In this document: positions 10,281 through 19,804 of the stretch, one piece after another
Layout: each line of letters begins with the position of its first letter
How positions within the stretch are numbered: the stretch's first letter is position 1
Assembly: GCA_002354655.1 (NCBI GenBank)
Contig: DELY01000019.1
Coordinates: 1 to 64,000, forward strand
Length of the DNA: 64,000 nucleotides
Origin: Pseudomonas sp. UBA2684
Lineage (GTDB): Bacteria > Pseudomonadota > Gammaproteobacteria > Pseudomonadales > Pseudomonadaceae
Reading direction: 5' to 3'
Made by a program: the position numbers and the translations under genes
Notes under the pieces: generated by a model
Seen by the model: only the letters and a program-made list of their open reading frames with translations
Told to the model about the DNA's origin: nothing
Databases searched by the model: none

Positions 10281-10922
10281 TTAGATTCCGTACTCGGCGC
10301 GATACGCTTGCACCGCGGGCAAATACTGCTTGAGTTCGGCATCGCCCGCCAGGTATTCCAGCACCTGCTCGAGTGACACAATGCTCACCACCGGCATACC
10401 GAAGTCCCGCTCGACCTCCTGAATCGCCGACAACTCGCCCTGGCCGCGCTCCTGGCGGTTCAGCGCGATCAGCACGCCGGCGGCTTGCGCGCCTTGCGCC
10501 TGGATGATCTGCATGACTTCGCGAATCGCCGTGCCGGCGGTAATCACGTCATCAATGATCAGCACCTGGCCGGCCAGCGGCGCGCCGACCAGGGTGCCGC
10601 CCTCGCCATGGTCCTTGGCTTCCTTGCGGTTAAAGCACCAGGGCACATCGCGCTGATGGTGCTCGGCCAGGGCCACAGCGGTGGTCGCTGCCAGGGGAAT
10701 GCCTTTATAAGCCGGGCCAAACAGCACATCGAAGGTAATCCCGCTGTCGACCACCGCCGCCGCATAGAAGCGCCCCAATTGGGCCAGCGCCAAACCACTG
10801 TTGAATAACCCGGCATTGAAGAAATACGGGCTGGTACGCCCGGACTTGAGGGTGAACTGGCCGAAGCGCAGAACGCCGCGCTCAATGGCAAAACGAATGA
10901 ATTCGCGCTGGTACGCTTGCAT
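10281..10922 (-). CDS. pyrE: Orotate phosphoribosyltransferase
   Basis: Fifth step of pyrimidine synthesis: transfers orotate to PRPP giving orotidine-5'-phosphate. The 213 residues match the E. coli enzyme in length. The start [21 protein letters not shown] is typical, [15 protein letters not shown] binds orotate and PRPP, and [16 protein letters not shown] is the PRPP-binding signature near residues 120-135. The flexible catalytic loop [11 protein letters not shown] is present. It diverges from crc across about 90 bases, the classical Pseudomonas crc-pyrE arrangement. Confidence 0.98.
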   Translation of the reverse strand: MQAYQREFIRFAIERGVLRFGQFTLKSGRTSPYFFNAGLFNSGLALAQLGRFYAAAVVDSGITFDVLFGPAYKGIPLAATTAVALAEHHQRDVPWCFNRKEAKDHGEGGTLVGAPLAGQVLIIDDVITAGTAIREVMQIIQAQGAQAAGVLIALNRQERGQGELSAIQEVERDFGMPVVSIVSLEQVLEYLAGDAELKQYLPAVQAYRAEYGI

Positions 10923-10981
10923 GAAAAGTCCCGGACGGCACGGATTTGGCTAGGAATTTAGCTAATAGAGACGAGCTCGGG

Positions 10982-10987
10982 TATCAT
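10982..10987 (+). promoter_or_regulatory. Candidate -10 box of crc
   Basis: TATCAT stands 28 bases before the crc ATG in the short crc-pyrE spacer. The upstream region has only a weak -35 (TTTAGC at 10957-10962, 19-base spacer), so the call is tentative. Confidence 0.35.
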
Positions 10988-11014
10988 ACACGCACGTGTT
11001 TTTGGGGGCCATTT

Positions 11015-11794
11015 ATGCGGATCATCAGTGTGAACGTGAATGGTATTCATGCGGCAGTCGAGCGCGGTTTGCTCAGTTGGCTGCAAGCACAGAATGCCGA
11101 CGTCATCTGCCTGCAGGACACCCGCGCCTCCGCCTTTGAACTGGACGACCAAGCCCTCCAACTGGATGGCTATTTCCTCTATGCCTGCGATGCAGAAGTA
11201 CCAAGCCAAGGTGGCGTGGCGCTGTATTCGCGGTTGCAACCCAAGGCGGTAATCAGCGGCCTCGGCTTTGAAATGGCCGATCGCTATGGGCGCTACCTGC
11301 AGGCCGATTTCGACAAAGTAAGTATCGCCACAATGCTCATGCCATCCGGGCTGGGCGGCGATGAGAGCTTGAACCAGAAGTTCAAGTTCATGGACGACTT
11401 CACCCATTATTTGGACAAGCAGCGCCGCAAGCGCCGCGAGTACATCTATTGCGGCTCGTTCTACGTGGCGCACCAGAAGCTCGACGTGAAGAATTGGCGC
11501 GACTGCCAGCAATCCACGGGGTTCCTCGCACCGGAGCGCGCTTGGCTGGATGAAGTGATCGGCACCATGGGCTACGTCGACGCGCTGCGCGAAGTCAGCC
11601 GCGAAGGCGAGCAGTTCAGCTGGTGGCCGGACAGCGAGCAGGCGGAAATGCTCAACCTGGGCTATCGCTTCGACTACCAATTGCTCACGCCGGGCATGCG
11701 TCGCAGCGTGCGTACCGCGCGCTTGCCGCGCCAGCCGCGCTTCTCCCAGCATGCGCCGCTGATCGTCGACTACGACTGGATTCTCAGCGTGTAG
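11015..11794 (+). CDS. crc: Catabolite repression control protein (exonuclease III fold)
   Basis: Crc works with Hfq to bind A-rich sites on target mRNAs and repress use of non-preferred carbon sources in Pseudomonas. It has 259 residues with the EEP/exonuclease III fold, visible in MRIISVNVNGI, LQDTRAS and the C-terminal QHAPLIVDYDW. The nuclease residues have drifted: the canonical LQET glutamate is Asp, the GDFN motif is CGSFYVAH, and the final SDH becomes SQHAP. This fits a non-nuclease regulator. The ATG at 11015 was chosen over an in-frame upstream start because MRIISVNVNGI is the family start. It diverges from pyrE and ends at the hairpin at 11809. Confidence 0.95.
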   Translation: MRIISVNVNGIHAAVERGLLSWLQAQNADVICLQDTRASAFELDDQALQLDGYFLYACDAEVPSQGGVALYSRLQPKAVISGLGFEMADRYGRYLQADFDKVSIATMLMPSGLGGDESLNQKFKFMDDFTHYLDKQRRKRREYIYCGSFYVAHQKLDVKNWRDCQQSTGFLAPERAWLDEVIGTMGYVDALREVSREGEQFSWWPDSEQAEMLNLGYRFDYQLLTPGMRRSVRTARLPRQPRFSQHAPLIVDYDWILSV

Positions 11795-11808
11795 CACCCG
11801 CAGCAGAC

Positions 11809-11838
11809 ACAAAAAAGCCGGCGCAAGCCGGCTTTTTT
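11809..11838. terminator. Bidirectional Rho-independent terminator
   Basis: AAAAAAGCCGGC-GCAA-GCCGGCTTTTTT: a GC-rich stem whose A and T tracts extend the pairing. It lies 15 bases past crc and 12 bases past the convergent DUF4870 gene, so it serves both. Confidence 0.92.
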
Positions 11839-11849
11839 GTGTGCGCCGG

Positions 11850-12221
11850 TTACTTCACCAGGCGCCAGCAGAACGGGTAACGGTACGCGCGGCCTTCGTT
11901 GGCCTTGATCCCGGCGATGATGGTCAGAACGATGGCGCCGATGGCCACCAGGCTGGCCAGCAAAAAACCGACCACCACCAACATCAGCAGCACGCTGACC
12001 ATAAAGGCGATGGCCACGCTGATCTGGAAGTTCAGCGCCTCCTTGCCTTGCGCGTCGACAAACGGATCCGAATCTTTCTTGATCTGCCAGACAATCAACG
12101 GCCCGATCAAATTGCCGAAGGGAAACACGAAGCCGAGAAACGCGGCGAAGTGACAGAACATCGCCCACTGCCGAGCCTCTTGGCTGGGCACGGGCAGCGG
12201 AGTTTGCGGGTTCTCGTCCAT
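11850..12221 (-). CDS. DUF4870 small membrane protein
   Basis: Inner-membrane protein of 123 residues, family DUF4870 (Tic20-like), function unknown. Three hydrophobic segments are visible: FCHFAAFLGFVFPFGNLIGPL near residues 23-45, a second around 68-85 (ISVAIAFMVSVLLMLVV), and a third to about 105. The conserved IWQIKKDSDPFVDAQGKEALNFQI loop lies between the first two. GGAG stands 7 bases before the ATG at 12221; an in-frame GTG two codons upstream sits too close to it. It follows rph in the same direction after 25 bases and ends at the shared terminator. Confidence 0.85.
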   Translation of the reverse strand: MDENPQTPLPVPSQEARQWAMFCHFAAFLGFVFPFGNLIGPLIVWQIKKDSDPFVDAQGKEALNFQISVAIAFMVSVLLMLVVVGFLLASLVAIGAIVLTIIAGIKANEGRAYRYPFCWRLVK

Positions 12222-12246
12222 CGTCACGCTCCTTGGGTCAGGCGTT

Positions 12247-12969
12247 TCAGTCGGCCAGGGCCGCTTGCTGCAGCTCGAACAGCTCAGTCATGCCTTTCTG
12301 CGCCAACGCCAGCATGGCGTTCAACTCGGCCGGCTGGAATGGTGCACCTTCAGCGGTGCCCTGCACCTCGATGAAACCACCGCTGCTGGTCATCACCACA
12401 TTCAGATCGGTCTCGGCGGCGGAGTCTTCCAAGTAGTCCAGATCGAGCACCGGCTCACCCTGGTACATGCCCACCGATACCGCGGCGATCATCTGTTTGA
12501 GCGGGTCGCCACCTTTCAGGCCGCCGCGCTTCTTGATCACTTTCAGCGCATCGACCAGCGCCACCATGGCCCCGGTGATCGACGCGGTACGGGTGCCGCC
12601 GTCGGCCTGGATCACGTCACAATCGACGTACAGGGTGTTCTCGCCCAGCTTGGACATGTCCAGCGCCGCACGCAGCGAACGACCGATCAGCCGCTGGATT
12701 TCCAGGGTCCGCCCGCCTTGCTTGCCACGGCTGGCTTCGCGCTGGTTACGCTCACCGGTGGCGCGCGGCAGCATGCCGTATTCGGCGGTCAACCAACCCT
12801 GGCCCTGACCCTTGAGGAATCGCGGTACGCCGGACTCGACGCTGACCGTGCAGATCACCTTGGTGTCGCCGAATTCCACCAATACCGAGCCCTCGGCGTG
12901 CTTGGTGTAGTTGCGGGTGATGCGAATCGAGCGCAACTGATCGGCGGCGCGGCCACTGGGACGTTTCAT
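12247..12969 (-). CDS. rph: Ribonuclease PH
   Basis: Phosphorolytic 3'-5' exoribonuclease that trims tRNA 3' ends; a homohexamer. The 240 residues begin [19 protein letters not shown]. The RNase PH features are present: [16 protein letters not shown], the arginine-rich [20 protein letters not shown], and [15 protein letters not shown]. The ATG at 12969 is preferred because the extra upstream codons show no similarity to the family. It diverges from yicC. Its neighbours yicC and gmk also concern RNA and nucleotide metabolism, a conserved Pseudomonas order. Confidence 0.97.
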   Translation of the reverse strand: MKRPSGRAADQLRSIRITRNYTKHAEGSVLVEFGDTKVICTVSVESGVPRFLKGQGQGWLTAEYGMLPRATGERNQREASRGKQGGRTLEIQRLIGRSLRAALDMSKLGENTLYVDCDVIQADGGTRTASITGAMVALVDALKVIKKRGGLKGGDPLKQMIAAVSVGMYQGEPVLDLDYLEDSAAETDLNVVMTSSGGFIEVQGTAEGAPFQPAELNAMLALAQKGMTELFELQQAALAD

Positions 12970-13222
12970 CAAGGAATACCTACTCTGGAATAAAATCTGC
13001 CCGGCATTATAGGGCGCACACGACGGCGACGACATGCCGAATTGGGAGCGACCGACGCACTGCGCTACAATCGCGCGCCTTTAACCCATGAAAGTTGCGC
13101 CGCGCCGCCCTCCTGGCAGCCGCCTCCCACAGGGTAAGCGTGGCGCGTAACGACCGTGCAGTGCCAACTTTCATGCTTCTGCGTGCCCTGCGCCCGCTCT
13201 GACTTTCCGAGAGGTTCGCCCC

Positions 13223-14086
13223 ATGATCCACAGCATGACGGCTTTCGCCCGCGCCGAGCAGGCTGGCGCCAATGGCACCCTGAGCTGGGAGCTGCGCTCG
13301 GTCAATCACCGCTACCTGGAGCCGCACCTGCGCCTGCCGGAAGCCTTCCGCGACCTCGAAGGCGCGGTGCGCGAAGCGTTGCGTCAGGGCCTGTCGCGCG
13401 GCAAGGTCGAATGCACCCTGCGCTTCGCCGAAGACACTACCGGCAAGCCGCTGCAGGTGGATCGCGAGCGCGCCGCGCAGTTGGTCGCGGCTGCACAAAG
13501 CGTGGCCGACCTGATCAAACAGCCGGCACCGCTCAACCCATTGGAAGTGCTGGGCTGGCCGGGCGTGCTGGTCGCCGATGCCGCCGACCCGCAGGCACTC
13601 AACCAGACGGCGCTGGCGCTGTTCAAACAAGCCCTGAACGAGCTGAAGAACGGCCGCTCGCGCGAAGGCGGCGAACTGGCCAAGCTGCTCAACGAACGGC
13701 TCGACAGCATCGTCGAAGAGGTCGCCGCCCTGCGTGAGCTGGTGCCGCAGATGCTCGCCAGCCAGCGCCAGAAGCTCCTCGATCGCTGCGCCGAAATGCA
13801 AGCCGAACTCGATCCGCAGCGCCTGGAACAGGAGCTGGTGATGCTCGCGCAGAAAAGCGATGTGGCCGAAGAACTGGATCGCCTGAGCACGCATGTCAGC
13901 GAAGTGCGCCGCGTACTCAAGAGCGGTGGCGCGGCGGGCCGGCGTCTGGATTTCCTCATGCAGGAACTCAACCGCGAGGCCAACACCCTGGGTTCCAAGG
14001 CCTTCGATACGCGCAGCACCAATGCCGCGGTGAACCTCAAGGTGCTGATCGAGCAGATGCGCGAACAGGTACAAAACATCGAGTAA
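13223..14086 (+). CDS. YicC family endoribonuclease
   Basis: Protein of 287 residues of the YicC/YloC family, described as an oligomeric endoribonuclease in E. coli. The start MIHSMTAFARAE, SWELRSVNHRYLE near residues 25-37 and the C-terminal DUF1732 part (QELNREANTLGSKAFD, then NLKVLIEQMREQVQNIE) are all characteristic. The middle is highly helical. A GAGG sequence lies upstream of the ATG. It stands between rph and gmk; the same yicC-gmk-rpoZ-spoT order is known widely, so a role in RNA turnover tied to growth control is plausible. This link is inference. Confidence 0.93.
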   Translation: MIHSMTAFARAEQAGANGTLSWELRSVNHRYLEPHLRLPEAFRDLEGAVREALRQGLSRGKVECTLRFAEDTTGKPLQVDRERAAQLVAAAQSVADLIKQPAPLNPLEVLGWPGVLVADAADPQALNQTALALFKQALNELKNGRSREGGELAKLLNERLDSIVEEVAALRELVPQMLASQRQKLLDRCAEMQAELDPQRLEQELVMLAQKSDVAEELDRLSTHVSEVRRVLKSGGAAGRRLDFLMQELNREANTLGSKAFDTRSTNAAVNLKVLIEQMREQVQNIE

Positions 14087-14087
14087 G

Positions 14088-14812
<725 letters not shown>

Positions 14813-14867
14813 CGTAGGCTGAGGGGTCCCAAAGCGCACAGCGCGGCGATCATGGGCCTCACGAAAT

Positions 14868-14897
14868 CAGCGCTTCCATTATCGCTGGTGATTTTTT
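14868..14897 (+). terminator. Possible weak terminator between gmk and rpoZ
   Basis: CAGCG and CGCTG form a short 5-bp stem followed within a few bases by a run of six T. The stem is short, so read-through into rpoZ is likely. Confidence 0.3.
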
Positions 14898-14961
14898 AGA
14901 CTATTCAGTCCGCTCGCCCATTCGGGCCCAGCTTTATTGTGCATTTGCTACGAGGAACACC

Positions 14962-15225
14962 ATGGCCCGCGTTACCGTCGAAGATTGCCTGGACAACGTT
15001 GATAACCGCTTCGAGCTGGTCATGCTCGCCACCAAGCGTTCGCGTCAACTCGCCACCGGCGGCAAAGAGCCGAAGGTCGCTTGGGAAAATGACAAACCGA
15101 CCGTAGTCGCCCTGCGCGAGATCGCTGCCGGTCTGGTCAACTATGACGTCATCGCGCAAGACGAGATCGTCGAAGAAGAACCACTGTTTGCCGCATTCGA
15201 GGAAGAGGCTAACGAGCCTCTGTAA
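14962..15225 (+). CDS. rpoZ: RNA polymerase omega subunit
   Basis: Small subunit that helps fold and anchor beta' in RNA polymerase and forms part of a (p)ppGpp binding site in E. coli. It has 87 residues and the typical start [20 protein letters not shown]. The [10 protein letters not shown] helix and [13 protein letters not shown] follow. GAGGAA lies 7 bases before the ATG. It sits 60 bases before spoT and is probably co-transcribed with it, as in other gammaproteobacteria. Confidence 0.98.
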   Translation: MARVTVEDCLDNVDNRFELVMLATKRSRQLATGGKEPKVAWENDKPTVVALREIAAGLVNYDVIAQDEIVEEEPLFAAFEEEANEPL

Positions 15226-15285
15226 GCCTATGCCTGGTCGACGTCGCACGGCGCAGGGTCACCCAGCTCGGTATGGAGTTCAACC

Positions 15286-17394
15286 ATGCCGAGCATAGAC
15301 GCCCTCGCCGATCGACTTTCGTCCTACCTCGGCCACGACCAAGTCAACTTGGTTCGCCGTGCTTATTTCTACGCCGAACAAGCCCACGACGGCCAACGCC
15401 GCCGCAGCGGCGAAGCCTACGTCACCCATCCGCTCGCGGTGGCGAATATCCTGGCTGACATGCACATGGACCATCAGAGCCTGATGGCGGCCATGCTGCA
15501 TGACGTGATCGAAGACACCGGTATCGCCAAGGAAGCCCTGCATGCGCAGTTCGGCGAATCCGTGGCCGAGCTGGTCGATGGCGTCAGCAAGCTGACCCAG
15601 ATGAACTTCGAGACCAAGGCCGAGGCGCAGGCCGAGAACTTCCAGAAGATGGCCATGGCTATGGCCCGCGACATCCGCGTGATCCTGGTCAAGTTGGCCG
15701 ACCGCCTGCACAACATGCGCACCCTGGAAGTATTGTCCGGTGAGAAACGCCGACGCATCGCCAAGGAAACCCTGGAGATCTACGCCCCGATCGCCAACCG
15801 CCTGGGCATGCACAGCATGCGCGTGGAGTTCGAGGACCTGGGGTTCAAGGCGATGCACCCGATGCGCTCCGAGCGTATCCGCGCCGCCGTGCGCCGCGCG
15901 CGCGGCAACCGCAAGGAAATCGTCAACAAGATCGAAGAATCGCTGACCCACTGCCTGAGCCGCGAAGGCCTGGAAGGCGAAGTGCTGGGCCGCGAGAAAC
16001 ACCTCTACGGCATCTACCAGAAGATGCGCGGCAAGCGCCGGGCGTTCAACGAAATCATGGACGTCTACGCCTTCCGCATCATCGTCGACAAGGTCGACAC
16101 CTGCTACCGCGTGCTCGGCGCCGTGCACAACCTGTACAAACCCTTGCCCGGGCGCTTCAAGGATTACATCGCAATCCCCAAGGCCAACGGCTACCAGTCG
16201 CTGCACACCACGCTATTCGGCATGCACGGCGTACCCATCGAGATCCAGATCCGCACCCGCGAAATGGAAGAGATGGCCAACAACGGTATCGCCGCGCACT
16301 GGCTGTACAAGTCCAACGAAGAAGACCAGCCCAAAGGCACCCACGCCCGCGCCCGCCAGTGGGTCAAGGGCGTGCTGGAAATGCAGCAACGCGCCGGCAA
16401 TTCGCTGGAATTCATCGAAAGCGTGAAGATCGACCTGTTCCCCGACGAGGTCTACGTGTTCACGCCCAAAGGTCGCATCATGGAGCTGCCGAAAGGCTCC
16501 ACGGCGGTCGACTTCGCCTATGCGGTGCATACCGATGTCGGCAACACCTGCATCGCCTGCCGCATCAATCGCCGCCTGGCGCCGCTGTCGCAGGCCCTGG
16601 AAAGCGGCTCGACGGTGGAAATCGTCAGCGCTCCGGGCGCGCGGCCGAATCCGGCCTGGCTGAACTTCGTGGTCACCGGCAAGGCGCGCACGCACATTCG
16701 CCACGCGCTCAAGCTGCAACGTCGCTCTGAGTCGATCAGCCTCGGCGAGCGCCTGCTGAACAAGGTGCTGGCCGGCTTCAACAGCCACATCGAAAAACTG
16801 CTGCCGGAGCGCGTGCACGCCGTGCTCGCCGAATACCGCCTGGAATTCATCGAGGACCTGCTCGAAGACATCGGCCTGGGCAATCGCATGGCCTACGTGG
16901 TGGCGCGCCGCCTGCTGGCCCGCGACGGCGAGGAGTTGCCGAGCAGCGAAGGCCCGTTGGCGATTCGCGGTACCGAAGGCCTGGTGCTGAGCTACGCGAA
17001 ATGCTGTACGCCGATTCCCGGCGACCCGATTGTCGGCCATTTATCCGCCGGCAAAGGCATGGTGGTGCACCTGGAAAGCTGCCGGAACATCGGCGAAATT
17101 CGGCATAACCCGGAAAAATGCATCCAACTGTCCTGGGCCAAGGACGTGGCCGGCGAGTTCAATGTCGAACTGCGTGTCGAGCTGGAGCACCAGCGCGGCC
17201 TGATCGCCCTGTTGGCCGGCAGCGTGAATGCCGCCGACGGCAATATCGAGAAGATCAGCATGGACGAGCGCGACGGCCGCATCAGCGTGGTCCAGCTGGT
17301 GGTCAGCGTGCACGACCGCGTGCACCTGGCACGGGTGATCAAGAAGCTGCGTGCGCTGACTGGGGTCATCCGCATCACCCGCGTTCGCGCCTGA
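15286..17394 (+). CDS. spoT: Bifunctional (p)ppGpp synthetase/hydrolase
   Basis: Makes and degrades the alarmone (p)ppGpp in the stringent response, responding to starvation signals other than amino acids. The 702 residues contain, in order: an HD hydrolase domain with intact HDVIEDT (about residues 65-80), a synthetase domain with RFKDYIAIPKANGYQSLHT (about 285-305), a TGS domain (DEVYVFTPKGRIMELPKG, about 386-403), a helical/zinc-finger-like part with Cys-Cys (YAKCCTPIPGD), and a C-terminal ACT domain. The intact HD motif distinguishes it from hydrolase-dead RelA. The start has GGAG upstream within the rpoZ-spoT spacer. Confidence 0.97.
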   Translation: MPSIDALADRLSSYLGHDQVNLVRRAYFYAEQAHDGQRRRSGEAYVTHPLAVANILADMHMDHQSLMAAMLHDVIEDTGIAKEALHAQFGESVAELVDGVSKLTQMNFETKAEAQAENFQKMAMAMARDIRVILVKLADRLHNMRTLEVLSGEKRRRIAKETLEIYAPIANRLGMHSMRVEFEDLGFKAMHPMRSERIRAAVRRARGNRKEIVNKIEESLTHCLSREGLEGEVLGREKHLYGIYQKMRGKRRAFNEIMDVYAFRIIVDKVDTCYRVLGAVHNLYKPLPGRFKDYIAIPKANGYQSLHTTLFGMHGVPIEIQIRTREMEEMANNGIAAHWLYKSNEEDQPKGTHARARQWVKGVLEMQQRAGNSLEFIESVKIDLFPDEVYVFTPKGRIMELPKGSTAVDFAYAVHTDVGNTCIACRINRRLAPLSQALESGSTVEIVSAPGARPNPAWLNFVVTGKARTHIRHALKLQRRSESISLGERLLNKVLAGFNSHIEKLLPERVHAVLAEYRLEFIEDLLEDIGLGNRMAYVVARRLLARDGEELPSSEGPLAIRGTEGLVLSYAKCCTPIPGDPIVGHLSAGKGMVVHLESCRNIGEIRHNPEKCIQLSWAKDVAGEFNVELRVELEHQRGLIALLAGSVNAADGNIEKISMDERDGRISVVQLVVSVHDRVHLARVIKKLRALTGVIRITRVRA

Positions 17395-17493
17395 CAACCG
17401 GCCAGTTGGCCCACTTATCTGGCCCAGCGCGCCCTTGCAATCCGCTGTCGGGCTGAAGCCCACCCTACAACCCTCGCAACGTCAGGAGTTCCC

Positions 17494-17874
17494 ATGAGCA
17501 AGAGCGTAATCACCAGCGATAAAGCCCCAGCCGCCATCGGCACCTACTCCCAGGCGATCAAGGCCGGCAACACCGTGTACATGTCCGGGCAAATCCCCCT
17601 GGACCCGCAAACCATGGAGCTGGTGGAAGGCTTCGAAGCGCAGACGGTACAGGTCTTCGAGAACCTCAAGGCGGTGGCCGAAGCCGCTGGCGGCTCGTTC
17701 AAGGATATCGTCAAGCTGAACATCTTCCTCACCGATCTGTCGCACTTCGCCAAGGTCAACGAAGTCATGGGCCGTTATTTCCAGCAGCCTTACCCAGCCC
17801 GCGCCGCCATCGGCGTGGCCGCGCTGCCGCGTGGTTCGCAGGTGGAAATGGACGCCATTCTGGTTCTCGAGTAA
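17494..17874 (+). CDS. ridA: 2-iminobutanoate/2-iminopropanoate deaminase (RidA)
   Basis: Hydrolyses reactive enamine/imine intermediates formed by PLP enzymes such as threonine dehydratase, protecting other enzymes. It has 126 residues with the YjgF/UK114 pattern: [28 protein letters not shown] at the start and the C-terminal signature [22 protein letters not shown], including the Arg that binds the substrate carboxylate. CAGGAG lies 6-8 bases before the ATG. Its position downstream of spoT is conserved in many gammaproteobacteria. A short repeat-like stretch separates the two genes, so separate transcription is possible. Confidence 0.95.
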   Translation: MSKSVITSDKAPAAIGTYSQAIKAGNTVYMSGQIPLDPQTMELVEGFEAQTVQVFENLKAVAEAAGGSFKDIVKLNIFLTDLSHFAKVNEVMGRYFQQPYPARAAIGVAALPRGSQVEMDAILVLE

Positions 17875-17881
17875 GCCTGCT

Positions 17882-17901
17882 GGCGGGGCATCTGCCCCGC
17901 C
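17882..17901. terminator. GC-rich hairpin after ridA
   Basis: GGCGGGGC and GCCCCGCC pair around a 4-base loop, 7 bases past the ridA stop, with no T-run. It is probably a 3'-end stabiliser or weak terminator. Confidence 0.45.
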
Positions 17902-17927
17902 ATCTGCATTCGCGCAAGGAATCGCCC

Positions 17928-18662
17928 ATGCACCCAGTCTTCGTTGTGCTACTCAGTGCCTGGCTACTGGGTGGCTGTACCAGCAGCCCCAGCGACCCCA
18001 GCGGCATCTGGATCAATCAAGCGGCGATCGATGCGGCAACCGAGGGCGGCAACCTGCGTGAAGCCCTGCTCGCCTATGGGCCCAACCTGGAATGGCAGAT
18101 CGACAGCCAGCGCCGGCTCGCCAGCGTCAGCAATGGCTTTGAATTGGGCGAGGGGCAACTGCAGGGAACGGATGCCGGACACTTTCGGGTCGACTTCTAC
18201 GGCGACTATCAGGAATACCTGGACCTCGAGGCCGCCGAACTGGTGCAGGTCGCCAGTGCCAATTGGCCTGAACAACGCTTTGTCCAGCCAACCGAGGCGG
18301 TCGCCGCCGGAGCCCCGCCAGGCAGCAGTTTCGAACAAGCGCTCTACCGCGCGTACCTGGGCGGCACCTGGACGATCCTCCAGGGCGTCGGCGAAGGTGG
18401 CCTGGTGCGCTTCAAGCCCGATGGCCAGCTCCAAGGTCTACCCGGCGCCGAGCGTTACGCGCTGTGCCTGGCCGGCGACTGCGCGGCCATGGGCGGCGAG
18501 TCCGACAGCCTCTGGCTGCAACTCGGCGAGCAGGGCAACGTCTGGCTATTCGAGCGCGACGGCGAGCAGTTGCGCATCTTCGCGGCGCGAAATACCGCGC
18601 AGGTCGACGAAATGCCCAACTACCGCAAAGGCCCACAACGCTGGTTGCTGGAGCGCGACTAG
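17928..18662 (+). CDS. Hypothetical lipoprotein
   Basis: Predicted lipoprotein of 244 residues. The signal peptide MHPVFVVLLSAWLLGGC ends in a good lipobox (LLGGC, Cys at residue 17). It is followed by Thr-Ser-Ser, which lacks the Asp+2 inner-membrane retention signal, so outer-membrane sorting is likely. The mature part reads SGIWINQAAIDAATEGGNLREAL, suggesting two similar lipocalin-like or beta-rich halves, each opening with a G-x-W segment (GIWINQ and GTWTILQG). I do not recognise a named family. AAGGA lies before the ATG. It follows ridA by 53 bases and has no functional partner nearby. Confidence 0.7.
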   Translation: MHPVFVVLLSAWLLGGCTSSPSDPSGIWINQAAIDAATEGGNLREALLAYGPNLEWQIDSQRRLASVSNGFELGEGQLQGTDAGHFRVDFYGDYQEYLDLEAAELVQVASANWPEQRFVQPTEAVAAGAPPGSSFEQALYRAYLGGTWTILQGVGEGGLVRFKPDGQLQGLPGAERYALCLAGDCAAMGGESDSLWLQLGEQGNVWLFERDGEQLRIFAARNTAQVDEMPNYRKGPQRWLLERD

Positions 18663-18836
18663 CAGGTCGTTGCAAAAAGCGCCGTACCAATTACCTGCTG
18701 CATGAGACGTCACGCATTTGTGCGCGCAGTCTCGACCGCGAGTGGTTCCGGCAACGCGCCGCACTGGCGCAAAGGGCTCGCGGTTAAAGCCGCTTGAGGC
18801 GCTGGAGCGCAGCCGGCGAGTTCGGCGGCGGCCAGA
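18663..18836. repeat. Degenerate dispersed intergenic repeat
   Basis: This gap resembles 27886-28095: both have ATTAC-TGCTG-ATGAG, then CTCGACCGCGAG or CTTGACCGCGAG, then AAAG-GCTCGCGG and finally AAAGCCGC-TGAGG with a GCAGC or GCAAC end. It also opens with GCAGGTCGTTGCAAAAA, related to the termini of the element at 52733-52874. No gene is seen. It is best read as a decayed copy of a REP-like element. Confidence 0.45.
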
Positions 18837-19709
18837 TCAGCCGTCGCCAGGTGGGTCACGCTGCAAGATCGCCGCATACCCCTCGCGGTAGCTCGGGTAC
18901 TGCGGCGCCCAACCCAACGCGCGGGCGCGGGCGTTGCTGCAGCGCTTGCTGCCGGCGCGGCGCACGGTCGACTGCTCGGCCCAGTGATGGACACCCAATT
19001 GCTCACGCAACCAGGCCACCACCTCATGCAATGGCGCGGGGGCGTCATCGACACCGATATAACAGCTTTCCAGCGCCTGACCGCGGGCATCGGCCTGCAA
19101 CAGGAACGCCAGCAGCCCGGCAGCATCGTCGACATGGATGCGGTTGCCGTATAACGGCGGCTCGGTTGCCACGCGATAGCCCTGGCGCACCTGGTTGAGC
19201 AGCCACTGCCGCCCCGGTCCGTATATCCCGGTCAGGCGCACCACGCTGGTTGGCAGACCACTGGCCAATGCCAACTGCTCGGCCTCCAGCATGACCCGCC
19301 CGGAATAGCCCTCGGCCTCGGCCAGCGAACGCTCGTCGACCCACTCGCCCTGCTGCTGGCCATACACGCCGCTGCTGGAGACGAACAGCACGCGTTTGGG
19401 TACTTGGCCGTGCAGCGCCAGCCAGGCCAGCACATGGCGCAGGCCGTCAACATAAGCGGCTCGGTAACCGGCTTCGTCGTGCTCGGTGGCCGCCGCGCAA
19501 TACACCACATAATCCAGCTCGCCACGTGGCCAAGCGGCGGGACACGCCTCGCGCTGCAAGTCGCCCGCAACCGGCGCAATCGCCGCCGGCAGGGCTTCCA
19601 CCGAGCGGCGCAGGCCATATACCGCCCACCCCGCCGCGCTCAGGCGCAACCCCAGGCGGGTGCCGACATCACCGCAACCGGCAATCAACAGACTCGCTGA
19701 ACCCGACAT
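18837..19709 (-). CDS. NAD(P)-dependent epimerase/dehydratase-like SDR protein (YeeZ type)
   Basis: Extended short-chain dehydrogenase-like protein of 290 residues, cytosolic. The Rossmann nucleotide-binding motif is near the start (LLIAGCGDVGTRLGLRL). A catalytic-type VLFVSSSGVYGQQQGEW segment follows at about residues 115-130, and VVRLTGIYGPGR further on. The usual YxxxK is replaced here by GYSGRVMLEAEQ, so classical SDR catalysis is uncertain. The ATG at 19709 has GGAGGC 4-9 bases upstream; an in-frame start 26 codons earlier lacks this. It diverges from oxyR. The substrate is unknown; relatives are annotated as sugar epimerases without proof. Confidence 0.8.
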   Translation of the reverse strand: MSGSASLLIAGCGDVGTRLGLRLSAAGWAVYGLRRSVEALPAAIAPVAGDLQREACPAAWPRGELDYVVYCAAATEHDEAGYRAAYVDGLRHVLAWLALHGQVPKRVLFVSSSGVYGQQQGEWVDERSLAEAEGYSGRVMLEAEQLALASGLPTSVVRLTGIYGPGRQWLLNQVRQGYRVATEPPLYGNRIHVDDAAGLLAFLLQADARGQALESCYIGVDDAPAPLHEVVAWLREQLGVHHWAEQSTVRRAGSKRCSNARARALGWAPQYPSYREGYAAILQRDPPGDG

Positions 19710-19749
19710 ACATGCCTCCACAAATTCGCAGGCAAGCAGTGTAGCCCGG

Positions 19750-19778
19750 TTGGTTCGTTGCAATGCAAAGGCTATGCT
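19750..19778 (+). promoter_or_regulatory. Candidate sigma-70 promoter of oxyR-recG
   Basis: TTGGTT (19750-19755) and TATGCT (19773-19778) are separated by exactly 17 bases and lie 27 bases before the oxyR ATG. The spacing is ideal and both hexamers are fair matches. Confidence 0.5.
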
Positions 19779-19804
19779 TAGCGGCAACTTAATGGATAAA
19801 CACT

